From contig NZ_CP130044.1 of the NCBI RefSeq assembly GCF_030505395.1, positions 2,341,001-2,405,000 on the forward strand: a DNA stretch of 64,000 nt, given 5' to 3'. The notes under the pieces are model-generated. The model did not search any database. It was not told the DNA's origin and saw nothing but the letters and a program-made list of their open reading frames with translations. Below are positions 41,691 through 51,290 of the stretch, one piece after another; position 1 is the first letter of the stretch; each line of letters opens with the position of its first letter. The position numbers were made by a program, and so were the translations under genes. Source of the stretch: Asticcacaulis sp. ZE23SCel15 (GTDB lineage Bacteria > Pseudomonadota > Alphaproteobacteria > Caulobacterales > Caulobacteraceae).

Positions 41691-43247
41691 CTAAGACTTG
41701 GCGGGCGGCGACAGGATCGCCAGAGCCTGCGCCTTATCGGCATCGGTCATGCGCTTTTCCAGTGCGGTGAGGGCGGCTTTGGCGCTTTCGTGGCCCTTGG
41801 CCTGCGCCAGGCGGAACCAGACCCAGGCCTTGACCAAATCCTTGTTACCGCCTTCGCCCTTCATGTTCATGACACCCAGATTGAACATGGCGTCCATCTG
41901 TCCCTGAGCGGCGGCTGCCTCGAACCATTTGCGGGCTGTGGCGTCATCCTTGACGATCTGATCGCCGCCCTGATAGAAATAGGTGCCCACTGCGTTCTGG
42001 GCGTCGGCATTTCCGGCGAGGGCGGCCTCTTTATAATAGACCAGAGCCTTGGCCGGATCAGCATCGGCGCCTTCACCGGCGTCATAGGCGCGAGCGACGC
42101 TATAAAGCGCACCCGCATGGTTTTGCTTTGAAGCTTCGTAATACCAGGCCACGGCGGTCTTGAGGTTCGGCTCTATGCCGTCGTCTCCAAGGTAATAGAT
42201 TTCCGCAAGCGCATACTGAGCGGGGGCAAAGCCGACTTCGCCCGCCTGTTTATAATAGCTGACGGCCTTTTTAACATCCTTCTGCGTATCGTAACCGTAG
42301 TAGTAGATATCGCCCAGGGTTTTGGCCGCCGGGACATAGCCGACATAGTTGGCCCGCTCAAACCACTTGCGGGCCTCTTTTGGATTTTTAGCCACGCCGA
42401 AACCGGTCAGATATACCTTGGCCAGCATGACCGCGGCTTCGCTGATCGGGGTCAGGCTGTCATCCGGGTATTTCGGATCAAAGGCCGGCATCTGGCGTGT
42501 GGCATCAAAGCGGCTGCCGGCGGCACGTTCCAACCACTTGATAGCTTCCGGGACGTCGGCTTTCATGCCCAGGCCATTGAGATAGATTTTACCGATCAGG
42601 AGTGACGCTTCCACGCCACCATCACTGTCGGGAAGTTTAGCGTAGGATTTTTTCGCCATCTCCAGCGCTTCGGGGAATTTACCGGCATCGAACAGGGCAT
42701 AGGCTTCGGGCAGGGTCTTGTCGCGGCGGGCAATGGAGGCCCGACCGGCTGCAAAGCCACGATCCGCACCGCTGCAATAGGCGGTCTGATCGGCGGTTGT
42801 ACCGGGCGCTTCGGCGGAGGGAAAGCGCATGGGCGCGCCGGGAAGGGAGGCGTCACCAAACGGGCTGCTTTCGTTAAAGTAGTCGCTCCGGCCGCCGCCG
42901 ATCACATTACCGTCGTCATCAAAGGTCGTGGGGCCCGCCATGGCGTCCGGATCGCGGCTGCCGGTGGTGGATTCGATGTAGTCCTGCACATAGCTATCGG
43001 TAGACCCCAGACCCGACGTGAAGAAATTACATGAGGCGGCGGAGTTGGGGTTGAGTTTCAGGACTCTACGGGCGGTCTTGGGTTTCAGCTTGCCTTCGAC
43101 GGTTACGGTCGTTTCAGAAGGTGTTTCGGCGGCGGGCGGCGGCGTTGCCGTTTGCGCAGAAACCGACGCGGGCAGGATGACGGCAACACTAATAATGAGT
43201 GCGCGCGCGACAAACGCACCTGTAGCGGCTGTGGATTTCAATGACAT
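41691..43247 (-). CDS. exported Sel1-like repeat protein (second of tandem pair)
   Basis: A 518-residue paralogue of the preceding protein. The signal peptide ends VSAQT (about residue 32). A variable N-terminal region with three Cys (near 73, 155 and others) is followed by Sel1-like repeats from about 175 to 500 (EALEMAKKSYAKL, ASLLIGKIYLNGLGM, AQNAVGTYFYQGGDQ, AMFNLGVMNMKGEGGNKD). The repeats align one to one with the neighbour, showing tandem duplication. GGGGGACAGCC precedes the ATG at 43247. The gene transcribes away from the ribosomal cluster, so the 530 bases between hold both promoters. Confidence 0.87.
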   Translation of the reverse strand: MSLKSTAATGAFVARALIISVAVILPASVSAQTATPPPAAETPSETTVTVEGKLKPKTARRVLKLNPNSAASCNFFTSGLGSTDSYVQDYIESTTGSRDPDAMAGPTTFDDDGNVIGGGRSDYFNESSPFGDASLPGAPMRFPSAEAPGTTADQTAYCSGADRGFAAGRASIARRDKTLPEAYALFDAGKFPEALEMAKKSYAKLPDSDGGVEASLLIGKIYLNGLGMKADVPEAIKWLERAAGSRFDATRQMPAFDPKYPDDSLTPISEAAVMLAKVYLTGFGVAKNPKEARKWFERANYVGYVPAAKTLGDIYYYGYDTQKDVKKAVSYYKQAGEVGFAPAQYALAEIYYLGDDGIEPNLKTAVAWYYEASKQNHAGALYSVARAYDAGEGADADPAKALVYYKEAALAGNADAQNAVGTYFYQGGDQIVKDDATARKWFEAAAAQGQMDAMFNLGVMNMKGEGGNKDLVKAWVWFRLAQAKGHESAKAALTALEKRMTDADKAQALAILSPPAKS

Positions 43248-43779
43248 GGCTGTCCCCCTGAATCTATTCCCTGTCGGCAGCTTAAATGCGCAGCCGGTTT
43301 ATTGCGGTACATAATGCCCGCTTTGGTGGAGCCGTCAACTGCAATCAGGCATCGATCAAAACTGATCATCCGTGGATGTGCGAAGCGGCCGAATTAGCCT
43401 CGTCGGGGCAGGGGGCGAACCAAGGCGTTCCGGAAACGTGTTTCCCCTTATTGTTTTTGGATTTTTCCGACATCAGGTCTTGACGGGGAGGGAATCCTTG
43501 GGCATAAGCGCGACCTCTGTTGGATCGGCTGTGGTGCCTCAAGTGATTGGGGTGTCAGACGCGGTTCGCAAATCAAACGTTCAGGCACGGAATTGAGCCT
43601 TATACCGTAGGGCTCGAAACGGTGTCTGTTTTTTTGCTTTCATCTACGCGGAAACGGGTAGATGAGAGTGGTAGTTGCGGAATATGCGTTCAGTCTCTTT
43701 TTTAGAGCCTGAGTTGGTCTTTGAAATGGTTCACTGCACGCGTTAAACCCGCAAGCTCTTTTATTGGAATACGAGCGAT
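43248..43779. other. 532-base divergent intergenic region before the S10 operon
   Basis: No convincing gene is seen. It contains a promoter-like pair at 43480-43508, a hairpin ACCGT/ACGGT followed by GTCTGTTTTTTT (about 43606-43637) that may attenuate or terminate, and the rpsJ ribosome site. The leader from the promoter to rpsJ would be about 270 bases, long enough for ribosomal-protein feedback control, but no known leader fold was recognised. Confidence 0.4.
43480..43508 (+). promoter_or_regulatory. candidate promoter of the S10 operon
   Basis: TTGACG (43480-43485) and CATAAG (43503-43508) are separated by 17 bases. The -35 is a 5/6 match and the -10 a weaker match to the vegetative consensus. 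It lies about 270 bases before rpsJ, in the right orientation. Confidence 0.4.
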
Positions 43780-44088
43780 ATGGATCGTCAGAATATCCGC
43801 ATCAGACTCAAGGCCTTCGATCATCGCGTGCTGGATCATTCCACACGCGAAATCGTGAACACGGCCAAGAGAACGGGCGCCACCGTTCGGGGACCTATTC
43901 CCCTGCCTACGCTCATTGAGCGTTTCACCGTAAACCGTTCGCCGCACGTCGATAAGAAGTCCCGCGAACAGTTTGAAATTCGCACGCACAAGCGTGTGCT
44001 CGACATCGTCGATCCGACTCCTCAGACCGTGGACGCGCTCATGAAGCTCGACCTGTCGGCGGGTGTCGATGTCGAGATTAAGATCTGA
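43780..44088 (+). CDS. rpsJ: 30S ribosomal protein S10
   Basis: 102 residues, the usual length. S10 binds the head of the 30S subunit and also takes part in antitermination with NusB. Typical sequence includes [28 protein letters not shown] and [22 protein letters not shown]. It is the first gene of the S10 operon here. The elongation factor and str-operon genes (rpsL, rpsG, fusA, tuf) that often precede it are absent; a Sel1 gene pointing away lies upstream. rplC follows 11 bases later. Confidence 0.98.
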   Translation: MDRQNIRIRLKAFDHRVLDHSTREIVNTAKRTGATVRGPIPLPTLIERFTVNRSPHVDKKSREQFEIRTHKRVLDIVDPTPQTVDALMKLDLSAGVDVEIKI

Positions 44089-44099
44089 GGATATTGACC

Positions 44100-44843
44100 A
44101 TGCGGACGGGCTTGATTGCCAAAAAGCTGGGCATGACGCGTTATTTCGATAACGATGGCGTCCATGTGCCAGTTACCGTTCTCTCCCTAGAGGGCTGCCA
44201 GGTTGTGGCGCAGCGTACGAAGGACAGGGACGGCTATGTCGCGCTCCAGCTCGGTGCTGGATCGGCGAAAGCAAAGAACACCACGAAGCCGGAGCGTGAG
44301 CGCTTCGCCAAGGCTCAGGTTGAGCCCAAGGCGATCCTCGCTGAGTTCCGTGTTTCCGAAGACGCGCTTGTCGACGTCGGTGCTGAATTATCGGCTGACC
44401 ACTTCGTTGAAGGTCAGAAGGTCGACATTCAGGGCACGACCATCGGTAAGGGCTTTGCCGGCGCCATGAAGCGCTGGAACTTCGGTGGTATGCGTGCAAC
44501 TCACGGTGTGTCGGTGTCTCACCGGGCACACGGTTCAACGGGTCAGCGTCAGGATCCAGGCCGTACCTTCCCTGGGAAGAAGATGGCCGGTCACTACGGT
44601 GTTGAAACCGTGACGACCCTGAACCTCGAAGTGGTTCGCGTTGATGCCGAGCGTGGCCTTCTTTACATTCGCGGTGCTGTTCCCGGTTCGGAAGGGTCTT
44701 TCGTTAAGATCCGTGACGCCGTGAAAAAGGCCGCTCCGCAAGGTCTGCCGTTCCCTGCTGGTATTAAGTCTGTAGCTGCCGCTCCGGTCGCTGCAAACGA
44801 AGCTCCGGCTGAGGCTCCTGCCGCAGAAGAGGGAGCTGAATAA
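44100..44843 (+). CDS. rplC: 50S ribosomal protein L3
   Basis: 247 residues starting at the ATG at 44100 behind GAGG; a TTG at 44094 is not used by the family. L3 is one of the first proteins in 50S assembly and reaches toward the peptidyl transferase centre. Family features are [13 protein letters not shown], the loop with [21 protein letters not shown] (split by a turn) and [16 protein letters not shown]. An Ala/Glu/Pro-rich C-terminal tail of about 20 residues extends beyond the core, common in Alphaproteobacteria. rplD starts 2 bases after its stop. Confidence 0.98.
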   Translation: MRTGLIAKKLGMTRYFDNDGVHVPVTVLSLEGCQVVAQRTKDRDGYVALQLGAGSAKAKNTTKPERERFAKAQVEPKAILAEFRVSEDALVDVGAELSADHFVEGQKVDIQGTTIGKGFAGAMKRWNFGGMRATHGVSVSHRAHGSTGQRQDPGRTFPGKKMAGHYGVETVTTLNLEVVRVDAERGLLYIRGAVPGSEGSFVKIRDAVKKAAPQGLPFPAGIKSVAAAPVAANEAPAEAPAAEEGAE

Positions 44844-44845
44844 TT

Positions 44846-45478
44846 ATGAAAATCCAAGTCACCAATCTGAACGCTGATCAAGCGGGCGAGCTGGAACTTT
44901 CGGACAACGTCTTCGGTCTCGAAGATATCCGCTCCGACATTCTGGCCCGCGTCGTGAACTGGCAGTTGGCCAAGCGCCGCGCCGGTACGCACAAGGTTCA
45001 GACCCGCAACGAGAATTCTCGTACGGGTAAGAAGATGTATAAGCAAAAAGGCTCCGGCGGCGCGCGTCACGGCTCACGTCGTGCCCCGCAGTTCGTTGGC
45101 GGTTCGCGCGCTTTCGGTCCGGTTGTTCGCTCTCATGCGTTTGACCTGCCTAAGAAGGTTCGTGCACTGGGCCTGCGTCACGCTCTGTCGTCCAAGGTTA
45201 AGTCCGGCTCGCTGATCATTCTTGATCAGGCGATCGTGGACGCCCCGAAGACCCAAAGCCTGCTGGCATCTTTCGAGAAACTCGGCCTGAAGAACGCGCT
45301 GTTTATCGCGGGTCCTGAAGTCGACACCAACTTCGCTCTGGCCTCGCGCAACATCCCGAATATCGATGTGCTGCCGAACGCCGGTCTCAATGTCTATGAC
45401 ATTCTGCGTCGTGAAAAGCTGGTTCTGACCAAGTCTGCGGTCGAAGCCATCGAAGCACGCTTTGCTGTGGGAGCTTAA
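44846..45478 (+). CDS. rplD: 50S ribosomal protein L4
   Basis: 210 residues, normal length. L4 binds 23S rRNA near the exit tunnel and in E. coli also represses the S10 operon. Visible features are [19 protein letters not shown] with the rRNA-contact loop ([25 protein letters not shown] region, containing [16 protein letters not shown]) and the C-terminal [23 protein letters not shown]. Whether autogenous control operates here is not visible. It is 3 bases ahead of rplW. Confidence 0.98.
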   Translation: MKIQVTNLNADQAGELELSDNVFGLEDIRSDILARVVNWQLAKRRAGTHKVQTRNENSRTGKKMYKQKGSGGARHGSRRAPQFVGGSRAFGPVVRSHAFDLPKKVRALGLRHALSSKVKSGSLIILDQAIVDAPKTQSLLASFEKLGLKNALFIAGPEVDTNFALASRNIPNIDVLPNAGLNVYDILRREKLVLTKSAVEAIEARFAVGA

Positions 45479-45481
45479 GAG

Positions 45482-45778
45482 ATGGCTGCTACTATTCGCA
45501 ATTACGACGTTCTCCTGTCGCCGCACATCACCGAAAAGGCCACTCTGCTGTCCGAGCAGAACAAGGTTGTCTTCAAGGTGTCGCTGGACTCCTCTAAGGA
45601 CGAAGTCGCCTCGGCGGTCGAAGCGCTTTACGGCGTTAAGGTCACCAAGGTGAACACTATCGTTCAAAAGGGTAAGACCAAGCGCTTCAAGGGCATTAAG
45701 GGTCGCCGCATTGATGTCAAAAAGGCGATTGTTACCCTCGAAGAGGGCCAATCCATAGACATCACAACCGGCTTGTAA
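45482..45778 (+). CDS. rplW: 50S ribosomal protein L23
   Basis: 98 residues. L23 lies at the tunnel exit and docks trigger factor and SRP. Typical sequence includes [23 protein letters not shown] and [15 protein letters not shown], with the flexible basic loop. The start is the ATG at 45482, three bases after the rplD stop. A 15-base spacer with GGAGAGG leads into rplB. Confidence 0.98.
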   Translation: MAATIRNYDVLLSPHITEKATLLSEQNKVVFKVSLDSSKDEVASAVEALYGVKVTKVNTIVQKGKTKRFKGIKGRRIDVKKAIVTLEEGQSIDITTGL

Positions 45779-45793
45779 GGAGAGGTTTGAGCA

Positions 45794-46630
45794 ATGGCTT
45801 TAAAGCAATATAATCCGACCTCCCCCGGCCGTCGTCAGCTTGTTCTGGTTGACCGTTCGGAACTTCACAAGGGTCGCCCTGAGAAATCACTCGTCGAAGG
45901 CTTGACCAAGTCCGGCGGTCGTGGTGCCGGTGGCCGTATCGCTGTCCGCTTCCGCGGCGGTGGTGCAAAGCGCCTGTACCGCATCATCGACTTCAAGCGT
46001 CGCAAGTTTGATGTGGTTGGCACGGTTGAGCGTCTGGAATATGACCCTAACCGTACCGCGTTCATCGCTCTGATCAATTACGCCGACGGCGAAAAGGCCT
46101 ATATCCTGGCCCCGCAACGCCTCAAGGCCGGTGACCAGATCATCGCCTCTGAAAAGGTTGACGTGAAGCCCGGTAATGCCGCTCCGTTGCGCGCCCTGCC
46201 GATCGGCACGATCATTCACAATGTTGAGCTGAAGCCGCTTAAGGGTGGCCAGTTGGCCCGCTCGGCCGGCGCCTATGCCCAGCTTGTTGGTCGTGACGCC
46301 GGTTACGCTCAGATCCGTCTGGGTTCGGGCGAGCTGCGCATGGTGCTCGACACCTGCATGGCGACCGTCGGCGCTGTGTCCAACCAGGACCACATGAACG
46401 AAAACCTCGGTAAAGCCGGTCGCTCTGTCCATAAGGGCCGTCGTCCACACGTCCGCGGTGTCGCCATGAACCCGATCGACCACCCGCACGGTGGTGGTGA
46501 AGGCCGTACCTCCGGTGGTCGTAACCCTGTGACACCTTGGGGCAAGCCCACCAAGGGTCGTAAGACTCGTACCAACAAAGCGACGGATAAGTTCATCATC
46601 CGCTCGCGTCACGTTAAGAAGGCTCGCTAA
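45794..46630 (+). CDS. rplB: 50S ribosomal protein L2
   Basis: 278 residues. L2 is a primary 23S rRNA-binding protein needed for subunit joining and peptidyl transferase activity. Typical segments are [53 protein letters not shown] and the catalytic-centre-proximal [19 protein letters not shown] region, including the conserved His of HPHGGGEG. It sits between rplW and rpsS with a 3-base spacer to the latter. Confidence 0.98.
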   Translation: MALKQYNPTSPGRRQLVLVDRSELHKGRPEKSLVEGLTKSGGRGAGGRIAVRFRGGGAKRLYRIIDFKRRKFDVVGTVERLEYDPNRTAFIALINYADGEKAYILAPQRLKAGDQIIASEKVDVKPGNAAPLRALPIGTIIHNVELKPLKGGQLARSAGAYAQLVGRDAGYAQIRLGSGELRMVLDTCMATVGAVSNQDHMNENLGKAGRSVHKGRRPHVRGVAMNPIDHPHGGGEGRTSGGRNPVTPWGKPTKGRKTRTNKATDKFIIRSRHVKKAR

Positions 46631-46633
46631 TCC

Positions 46634-46912
46634 ATGGCACGCTCCGTATGGAAAGGTCCTTTCGTGGATGGTCACCTTCTTAAGAAGGCTGACGCCGCGC
46701 AGGGTTCCGGTCGCAAAGAGGTCATCAAGACCTGGTCGCGTCGCTCGGTCATCATGCCCCAGTTCATTGGGCTGACGATCGGCGTATATAATGGTCAAAA
46801 GCATGTGCCCGTGATCGTGTCGGAAGACATGGTCGGCATGAAGCTCGGTGAATTTTCGCCTACGCGGAACTTCCCCGGTCACGCCGCTGACAAGAAGGCG
46901 AAGAGGAAGTAA
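46634..46912 (+). CDS. rpsS: 30S ribosomal protein S19
   Basis: 92 residues, standard. S19 lies in the 30S head, contacting S13 and the A-site tRNA region. Family features include [37 protein letters not shown] and [19 protein letters not shown]. The start ATG lies 3 bases after the rplB stop, and rplV begins 2 bases after its own stop, so translation is tightly coupled. Confidence 0.98.
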   Translation: MARSVWKGPFVDGHLLKKADAAQGSGRKEVIKTWSRRSVIMPQFIGLTIGVYNGQKHVPVIVSEDMVGMKLGEFSPTRNFPGHAADKKAKRK

Positions 46913-46914
46913 TT

Positions 46915-47310
46915 ATGTCTCAGACAAAAAATCCTCGCCGCGTTGAAGCCAACGAAGCCCGCGTTAAGCTGGTTTCGGTGCGCATCAGCCCGCGTAAGCT
47001 CAATCTGGTCGCTCAATCCATTCGTGGTCTGAAGGTGCAACGCGCCCTCAACGAACTGGAATTCAGCCACAAGCGCATCGCCAAAGACGTTCGCAAGGCT
47101 TTGTATTCGGCTATCTCCAATGCCGAAAACAACCACAACCTGGACATCGACAACCTGTTTGTCGCTCAGGCTTATGTGGGTAAGGGCATTGTCATGAAGC
47201 GTTTCGCTTCACGGGCTCGTGGCCGTTCGTCGCGTATCCTTAAGCCGTTTTCGGAAATCACGATCGTGGTTCGCGAATTCGGTGCCGAAGCTGCTAAAGG
47301 GGCTGCGTAA
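46915..47310 (+). CDS. rplV: 50S ribosomal protein L22
   Basis: 131 residues. L22 lines the exit tunnel beside L4. Typical features are [24 protein letters not shown] and the beta-hairpin region [21 protein letters not shown], with the terminal TIVVREFG. An N-terminal extension of about 15 residues and a short Ala-rich tail are modest additions. The stop codon TAA overlaps the rpsC ATG (TAATG). Confidence 0.97.
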   Translation: MSQTKNPRRVEANEARVKLVSVRISPRKLNLVAQSIRGLKVQRALNELEFSHKRIAKDVRKALYSAISNAENNHNLDIDNLFVAQAYVGKGIVMKRFASRARGRSSRILKPFSEITIVVREFGAEAAKGAA

Positions 47311-48063
47311 TGGGTCAGAAAGTTAATCCGATCGGTCTGCGCCTCGGCGTTAACCGCACCTGGGACTTCGCGCTGGTTCGCGGCGCGTCAGGAATATGCC
47401 AAGCTGCTTCACCAGGACCTGAAGATCCGTAAGGAACTGAAGGAAAAGCTGAACGCGGCCGGTGTGTCGCGCATCATCATCGAGCGTCCTCACAAGAAGT
47501 GCCGCATTACCATCTACGCTGCCCGTCCGGGCGTCGTGATTGGTAAAAAAGGCCAGGACATCGACAAGTTGCGTAAGGACATCGCCACCCTCACTGAGGG
47601 CGAAGTGTTCCTGAACCTGGTCGAAGTGCGTAAGCCCGAAGTCGACGCTCAACTGGTTGCCGAGTTTATCGCTCAGCAGCTTGAGCGCCGTATCGCCTTC
47701 CGCCGCGCCATGAAGCGTTCGATCCAGTCGGCTATGCGTCTGGGCGCCAAGGGCATCCGTATGAACCTTTCGGGCCGTCTCGGCGGTGCTGAAATCGCGC
47801 GTATGGAATGGTACCGTGAAGGCCGCGTGCCTTTGCACACCATCCGTGCTGACATCGACTTTGGTTTTGCCGAAGCCCTGACCACCTACGGTATCATTGG
47901 TATCAAGGTGTGGATCTTCAAGGGCGAAGTCCTTGAGCACGATCCGATGGCCCAGGACAAGCGTTGGGCGATTGAGGCTGCTGGCCCATCGTCGAACGAA
48001 CGTCCTGAGCGCTCTGACCGTAACCGCGGCCCGCGCCGCGATCGTAATCAGAAGGAGGCTTAA
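47310..48063 (+). CDS. rpsC: 30S ribosomal protein S3, interrupted by one extra base
   Basis: The frame starts at the ATG at 47310, which overlaps the rplV stop, and encodes the S3 beginning [18 protein letters not shown]. It then leaves the family at once. Removing one T from GACTTC (47364-47369) restores [27 protein letters not shown] and joins the rest: the KH domain with [20 protein letters not shown], then [20 protein letters not shown] and the C-terminal [14 protein letters not shown]. The corrected protein is 250 residues, a normal length with an Arg/Asn-rich tail. S3 is essential, so a lesion in the living cell is implausible. Confidence 0.93.
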
Positions 48064-48068
48064 GAGCC

Positions 48069-48512
48069 ATGTTGCTCCCTAAGCGCACCAAATACCGCAA
48101 GGCTTTCAAAGGCCGTATTCATGGCAACGCCAAGGGCGGCTTTACGCTGAACTTTGGTTCGTATGGCCTGAAGACGGTCGAGCCTGAGCGCCTGACAGCT
48201 CGTCAAATCGAAGCTGCCCGTCGTGCGATCACCCGCCAAATGAAGCGTCAAGGCCGCGTTTGGATCCGTATTTTCCCTGACCTGCCGGTCACGGGTAAGC
48301 CTGCCGAAGTCCGTATGGGTAAAGGTAAGGGTGCGGTGGATTACTGGGCTGCTCGCGTGGCTCCGGGTCGCATTCTGTTTGAAATCGACGGCGTGCCGGA
48401 CGATATCGCTCGCGAAGCTCTGCGCCTCGGCGCGGCCAAGCTGCCGGTTCGTACCCGCGTCGTGACCCGCCTTGATGCCGGCATTGCGCCGGTCGCTGAG
48501 GCTGCGGAGTAG
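48069..48512 (+). CDS. rplP: 50S ribosomal protein L16
   Basis: 147 residues. L16 organises the A-site side of the 50S subunit. Family sequence includes [23 protein letters not shown], the [22 protein letters not shown] helix and [24 protein letters not shown]. The C-terminus carries a short acidic extension. It starts 5 bases after the rpsC stop and ends 4 bases before rpmC. Confidence 0.98.
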   Translation: MLLPKRTKYRKAFKGRIHGNAKGGFTLNFGSYGLKTVEPERLTARQIEAARRAITRQMKRQGRVWIRIFPDLPVTGKPAEVRMGKGKGAVDYWAARVAPGRILFEIDGVPDDIAREALRLGAAKLPVRTRVVTRLDAGIAPVAEAAE

Positions 48513-48516
48513 GATC

Positions 48517-48708
48517 ATGACCAAGATTGCTGACCTGCGGGGCAAGACCCCTGACCAATTGCACGAAGAACTGCTCAATCTGAAGAAAGAGCAATTCAAC
48601 CTGCGTTTCCAGAAGGCTACTGGCCAGATGGAAAAGACTCACCGTGTAGACGAAGTCCGTAAGGACATCGCCCGCATTAAGACCCTTTTGACGGCCCAAA
48701 AAGCCTAA
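48517..48708 (+). CDS. rpmC: 50S ribosomal protein L29
   Basis: 63 residues, starting at the ATG at 48517 with AGGATC just upstream; the longer open frame from 48472 runs into rplP and is discarded. L29 sits by the exit tunnel next to L23. The family helices are seen as [30 protein letters not shown] split by a turn, and [25 protein letters not shown] precedes rpsQ. Confidence 0.96.
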   Translation: MTKIADLRGKTPDQLHEELLNLKKEQFNLRFQKATGQMEKTHRVDEVRKDIARIKTLLTAQKA

Positions 48709-48717
48709 GGAGAGACC

Positions 48718-48954
48718 ATGCCCAAGCGTATTCTGGAAGGTCTGGTTGTTTCCGATAAGGGCGACAAGACCATCGTTGTTAAGGTTGAACGCACCGTTCT
48801 GCACCCGCTCTTGAAAAAGACGGTTCGCGTATCGAAGCGCTACCACGCCCACGACGAAGCTAACACCTACAAGGCTGGCGAAACCGCACGCATCATCGAA
48901 TGTGCGCCTAAGTCGAAGCTGAAGACCTGGGAAGTGCTTCCTAAAGAAGCCTAA
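48718..48954 (+). CDS. rpsQ: 30S ribosomal protein S17
   Basis: 78 residues. S17 is a primary 16S rRNA-binding protein with an OB fold. Family features are [36 protein letters not shown] and [15 protein letters not shown]. It is the last gene of the S10-like block. A 335-base noncoding gap follows, as at the S10/spc operon boundary of E. coli. Confidence 0.98.
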   Translation: MPKRILEGLVVSDKGDKTIVVKVERTVLHPLLKKTVRVSKRYHAHDEANTYKAGETARIIECAPKSKLKTWEVLPKEA

Positions 48955-49289
48955 TTTTCCGGGTTGCGATATTTGCGGGATGGTTTCAGCGTGCTGAAAT
49001 ACCTTCCGCAAGCGTAATTTGAGAGAATGCTCGCGGAAAAGCCGGTCGTCGGTAGCTCCGTGGGCATTTTCTGTTTGCTTATTCGTTGGAAATAGGGTTT
49101 AAGCCCGGTTCCCAAAGATTTTTCGGTATAGCGTTGTGGTCTGCTTTGCCCGCAAAACCTGCCGAAAAAGAAATTCAAATCATGAGTAGGGGCCTGCCCT
49201 GACCGCGTGATTTGCTCGTATCGTTTCAAACCAGAGTACACCTAAGCGACAGCGAAGGGTTTTGGTTTGGGTTTCAAGGAAGTTTGAAC
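48955..49289. other. 335-base gap between rpsQ and rplN
   Basis: No gene is seen. The region holds a small hairpin TTTCAG, CGTG, CTGAAA at 48984-48999 and otherwise mixed sequence leading to an AAGGAAG ribosome site for rplN. The gap marks the boundary between S10-type and spc-type operons, so a separate promoter for rplN is likely inside it, but no box pair is convincing by eye. Confidence 0.5.
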
Positions 49290-49658
49290 ATGATTCAGAT
49301 GCAAACTAACCTGGATGTTGCCGATAATTCCGGCGCACGCCGGGTCATGTGCATCAAGGTGTTGGGTGGCTCTAAGCGCCGCTACGCCTCGGTGGGTGAC
49401 CTGATCGTCGTTTCCGTTAAGGAAGCGATTCCGCGTGGTCGCGTGAAGAAGGGTGATGTGCTGCGCGCCATCGTCGTTCGCACCGCGAAAGACATCCAGC
49501 GTAAAGACGGATCGGTGATCCGTTTCGACACCAATGCTGCCGTGATCGTCAATAAGTCGTCCGAGCCCGTTGGCACCCGTATCTTCGGCCCGGTTCCGCG
49601 CGAATTGCGCGCCAAGAACCACATGAAGATCATTTCGCTGGCACCGGAGGTGATCTGA
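49290..49658 (+). CDS. rplN: 50S ribosomal protein L14
   Basis: 122 residues starting at the ATG at 49290 behind AAGGAAG; the open frame to 49212 has no family similarity. L14 lies at the subunit interface. Typical features are [42 protein letters not shown] and [25 protein letters not shown]. It opens the spc-like block. rplX begins 1 base after its stop. Confidence 0.98.
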   Translation: MIQMQTNLDVADNSGARRVMCIKVLGGSKRRYASVGDLIVVSVKEAIPRGRVKKGDVLRAIVVRTAKDIQRKDGSVIRFDTNAAVIVNKSSEPVGTRIFGPVPRELRAKNHMKIISLAPEVI

Positions 49659-49659
49659 T

Positions 49660-49977
49660 ATGGCTGCGAAGATTAAGAAAAACGACACCGTTGTTGTGTT
49701 GACCGGTAAGGACAAAGGCCGTCAGGGCAAGGTCCTTCGGGTGCTGACCGAAGAAAACCGCGTCGTCGTGCAAGGCATTGCTGTGGTTCAACGCCACACC
49801 CGCGCCAGCCAGACGAACCCGCAAGGCGGCATCATCAACAAAGAAGCCGCTATCCACGTTTCGAACGTCGCCCACATCGACCCTAAGTCCGGCAAGCCAA
49901 CCCGCGTTGGTTTCAAGATTGACGGCGACAAGAAGGTGCGCGTCGCCAAGAAGTCCGGTGAGGTCATCAATGGCTGA
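49660..49977 (+). CDS. rplX: 50S ribosomal protein L24
   Basis: 105 residues. L24 initiates 50S assembly. It shows a KOW-type segment ([21 protein letters not shown]) and the [20 protein letters not shown] stretch. The final codons overlap the start of rplE by 8 bases, so the two are translationally coupled. Confidence 0.97.
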   Translation: MAAKIKKNDTVVVLTGKDKGRQGKVLRVLTEENRVVVQGIAVVQRHTRASQTNPQGGIINKEAAIHVSNVAHIDPKSGKPTRVGFKIDGDKKVRVAKKSGEVING

Positions 49978-50527
49978 TACGAAGTACACTCCGCGCCTTA
50001 AGGCGGTCTATCTTGAGACCATCCGTGAGGCCATGAAGGCTGAGTTCGGTTACACGAACGAAATGCAGGTGCCTAAGCTTGACAAGATCGTTGTCAACAT
50101 GGGTATCGGCGAGGCTGTGGCTGACTCCAAGAAGGTAAAGGCTGCGATCAAGGATCTGGCCGCTATCACGGGTCAAAAGCCGGCTGAAACCAAGGCTCGT
50201 CAATCCATCGCTGGCTTTAAGCTGCGCGAAGGTATGGTGATCGGCGCCAAGGTTACGCTGCGCAAGGATCGCATGTATGAATTCCTCGACCGCCTGATCA
50301 CGATCGCGCTGCCGCGCGTGAAGGATTTCCGTGGTCTGAACGGTAACTCCTTTGACGGTCGTGGCAACTATGCCATGGGCCTGAAGGAACACATCGTGTT
50401 TCCGGAAATCAACTACGACCAAATCGATCAGATGTGGGGCATGGATATCGTTGTCTGCACCACGGCTCCGAGCGACAAGGAAGCTAAGGCGCTTCTGAAG
50501 GCGTTCCAGTTCCCGTTCACGTCGTAA
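49970..50527 (+). CDS. rplE: 50S ribosomal protein L5
   Basis: 185 residues starting at the ATG at 49970 inside the end of rplX; a longer in-frame opening to 49778 is only rplX read in another frame. L5 binds 5S rRNA and contacts P-site tRNA and S13. Family landmarks are [56 protein letters not shown] and EIDYDQID-like [14 protein letters not shown]. Length normal. Confidence 0.97.
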   Translation: MADTKYTPRLKAVYLETIREAMKAEFGYTNEMQVPKLDKIVVNMGIGEAVADSKKVKAAIKDLAAITGQKPAETKARQSIAGFKLREGMVIGAKVTLRKDRMYEFLDRLITIALPRVKDFRGLNGNSFDGRGNYAMGLKEHIVFPEINYDQIDQMWGMDIVVCTTAPSDKEAKALLKAFQFPFTS

Positions 50528-50546
50528 GCGGGGAGAGAAAGATATC

Positions 50547-50852
50547 ATGGCAAAGAAAAGCGCAATTAACCGCAACGAGATGGTCAAGAAGCTGGTGGCT
50601 CAATATGCCTCTAAGCGCGAAGCCCTCAAAGCGATCGCTGTCGATGAGTCTCTTCCGCTGGAAGAACGCTTCGATGCCCGTCTGAAACTGGCCAAGTTGC
50701 CTCGCAACTCAGCGCCCAACCGCATCCGTAACCGCTGCGAAATCACCGGTCGTCCCAGAGCTTTCTATCGTAAGCTTAAGATGAGCCGTATCGCTTTGCG
50801 CGAGCTTGGCAACCAGGGACAAGTCCCCGGTCTGACCAAGTCAAGCTGGTAA
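50547..50852 (+). CDS. rpsN: 30S ribosomal protein S14
   Basis: 101 residues, the longer zinc-free form of S14 that lacks CxxC pairs. S14 lies in the 30S head. Family features include [39 protein letters not shown] (split by a turn) and [35 protein letters not shown] precedes the ATG. Confidence 0.98.
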   Translation: MAKKSAINRNEMVKKLVAQYASKREALKAIAVDESLPLEERFDARLKLAKLPRNSAPNRIRNRCEITGRPRAFYRKLKMSRIALRELGNQGQVPGLTKSSW

Positions 50853-50866
50853 GGGAGGATTGAAAT

Positions 50867-51265
50867 ATGTTCGTTAACGATCCTCTGAGCGACATGATCG
50901 CTCGTATCAAGAATGCGGCCATGCGTAAGCGTTCCAGCGTTCTGACCCCGGCCTCCAAGCTGCGCGGTCGCGTGCTCGACGTCCTTAAGGACGAGGGCTA
51001 TATCCGCGGCTACGAGCTTCTGGAAGTTCCCGGCGAGTTTCCTCAGTTCCAGATTGAACTGAAGTACTTCGACGGTGAGCCGGTCATCGCGGAAATCGCC
51101 CGCGTGTCAAAGCCAGGCCGTCGCGTCTATTCGTCGATCAAAGATCTGAAGCCTATCAAGAATGGCCTCGGTATCTCGATCCTGTCCACGCCCAAGGGCG
51201 TCATGTCTGACAACGCAGCCCGCGACAATAACGTCGGCGGCGAAGTCCTCTGCCGCGTCTACTAA
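50867..51265 (+). CDS. rpsH: 30S ribosomal protein S8
   Basis: 132 residues. S8 binds helix 21 of 16S rRNA; in E. coli it also represses the spc operon. Family segments are [36 protein letters not shown] and [27 protein letters not shown] (split by a turn). GGGAGG sits 7-8 bases before the ATG. Confidence 0.98.
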   Translation: MFVNDPLSDMIARIKNAAMRKRSSVLTPASKLRGRVLDVLKDEGYIRGYELLEVPGEFPQFQIELKYFDGEPVIAEIARVSKPGRRVYSSIKDLKPIKNGLGISILSTPKGVMSDNAARDNNVGGEVLCRVY

Positions 51266-51290
51266 GACCGGCTGATAGGAAATTAAGACC

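Noticed and set aside
48472-48516. Longer L29 beginning at 48472
   Set aside because: It overlaps the end of rplP and has no family similarity. The ATG at 48517 follows a ribosome site and gives the standard length.
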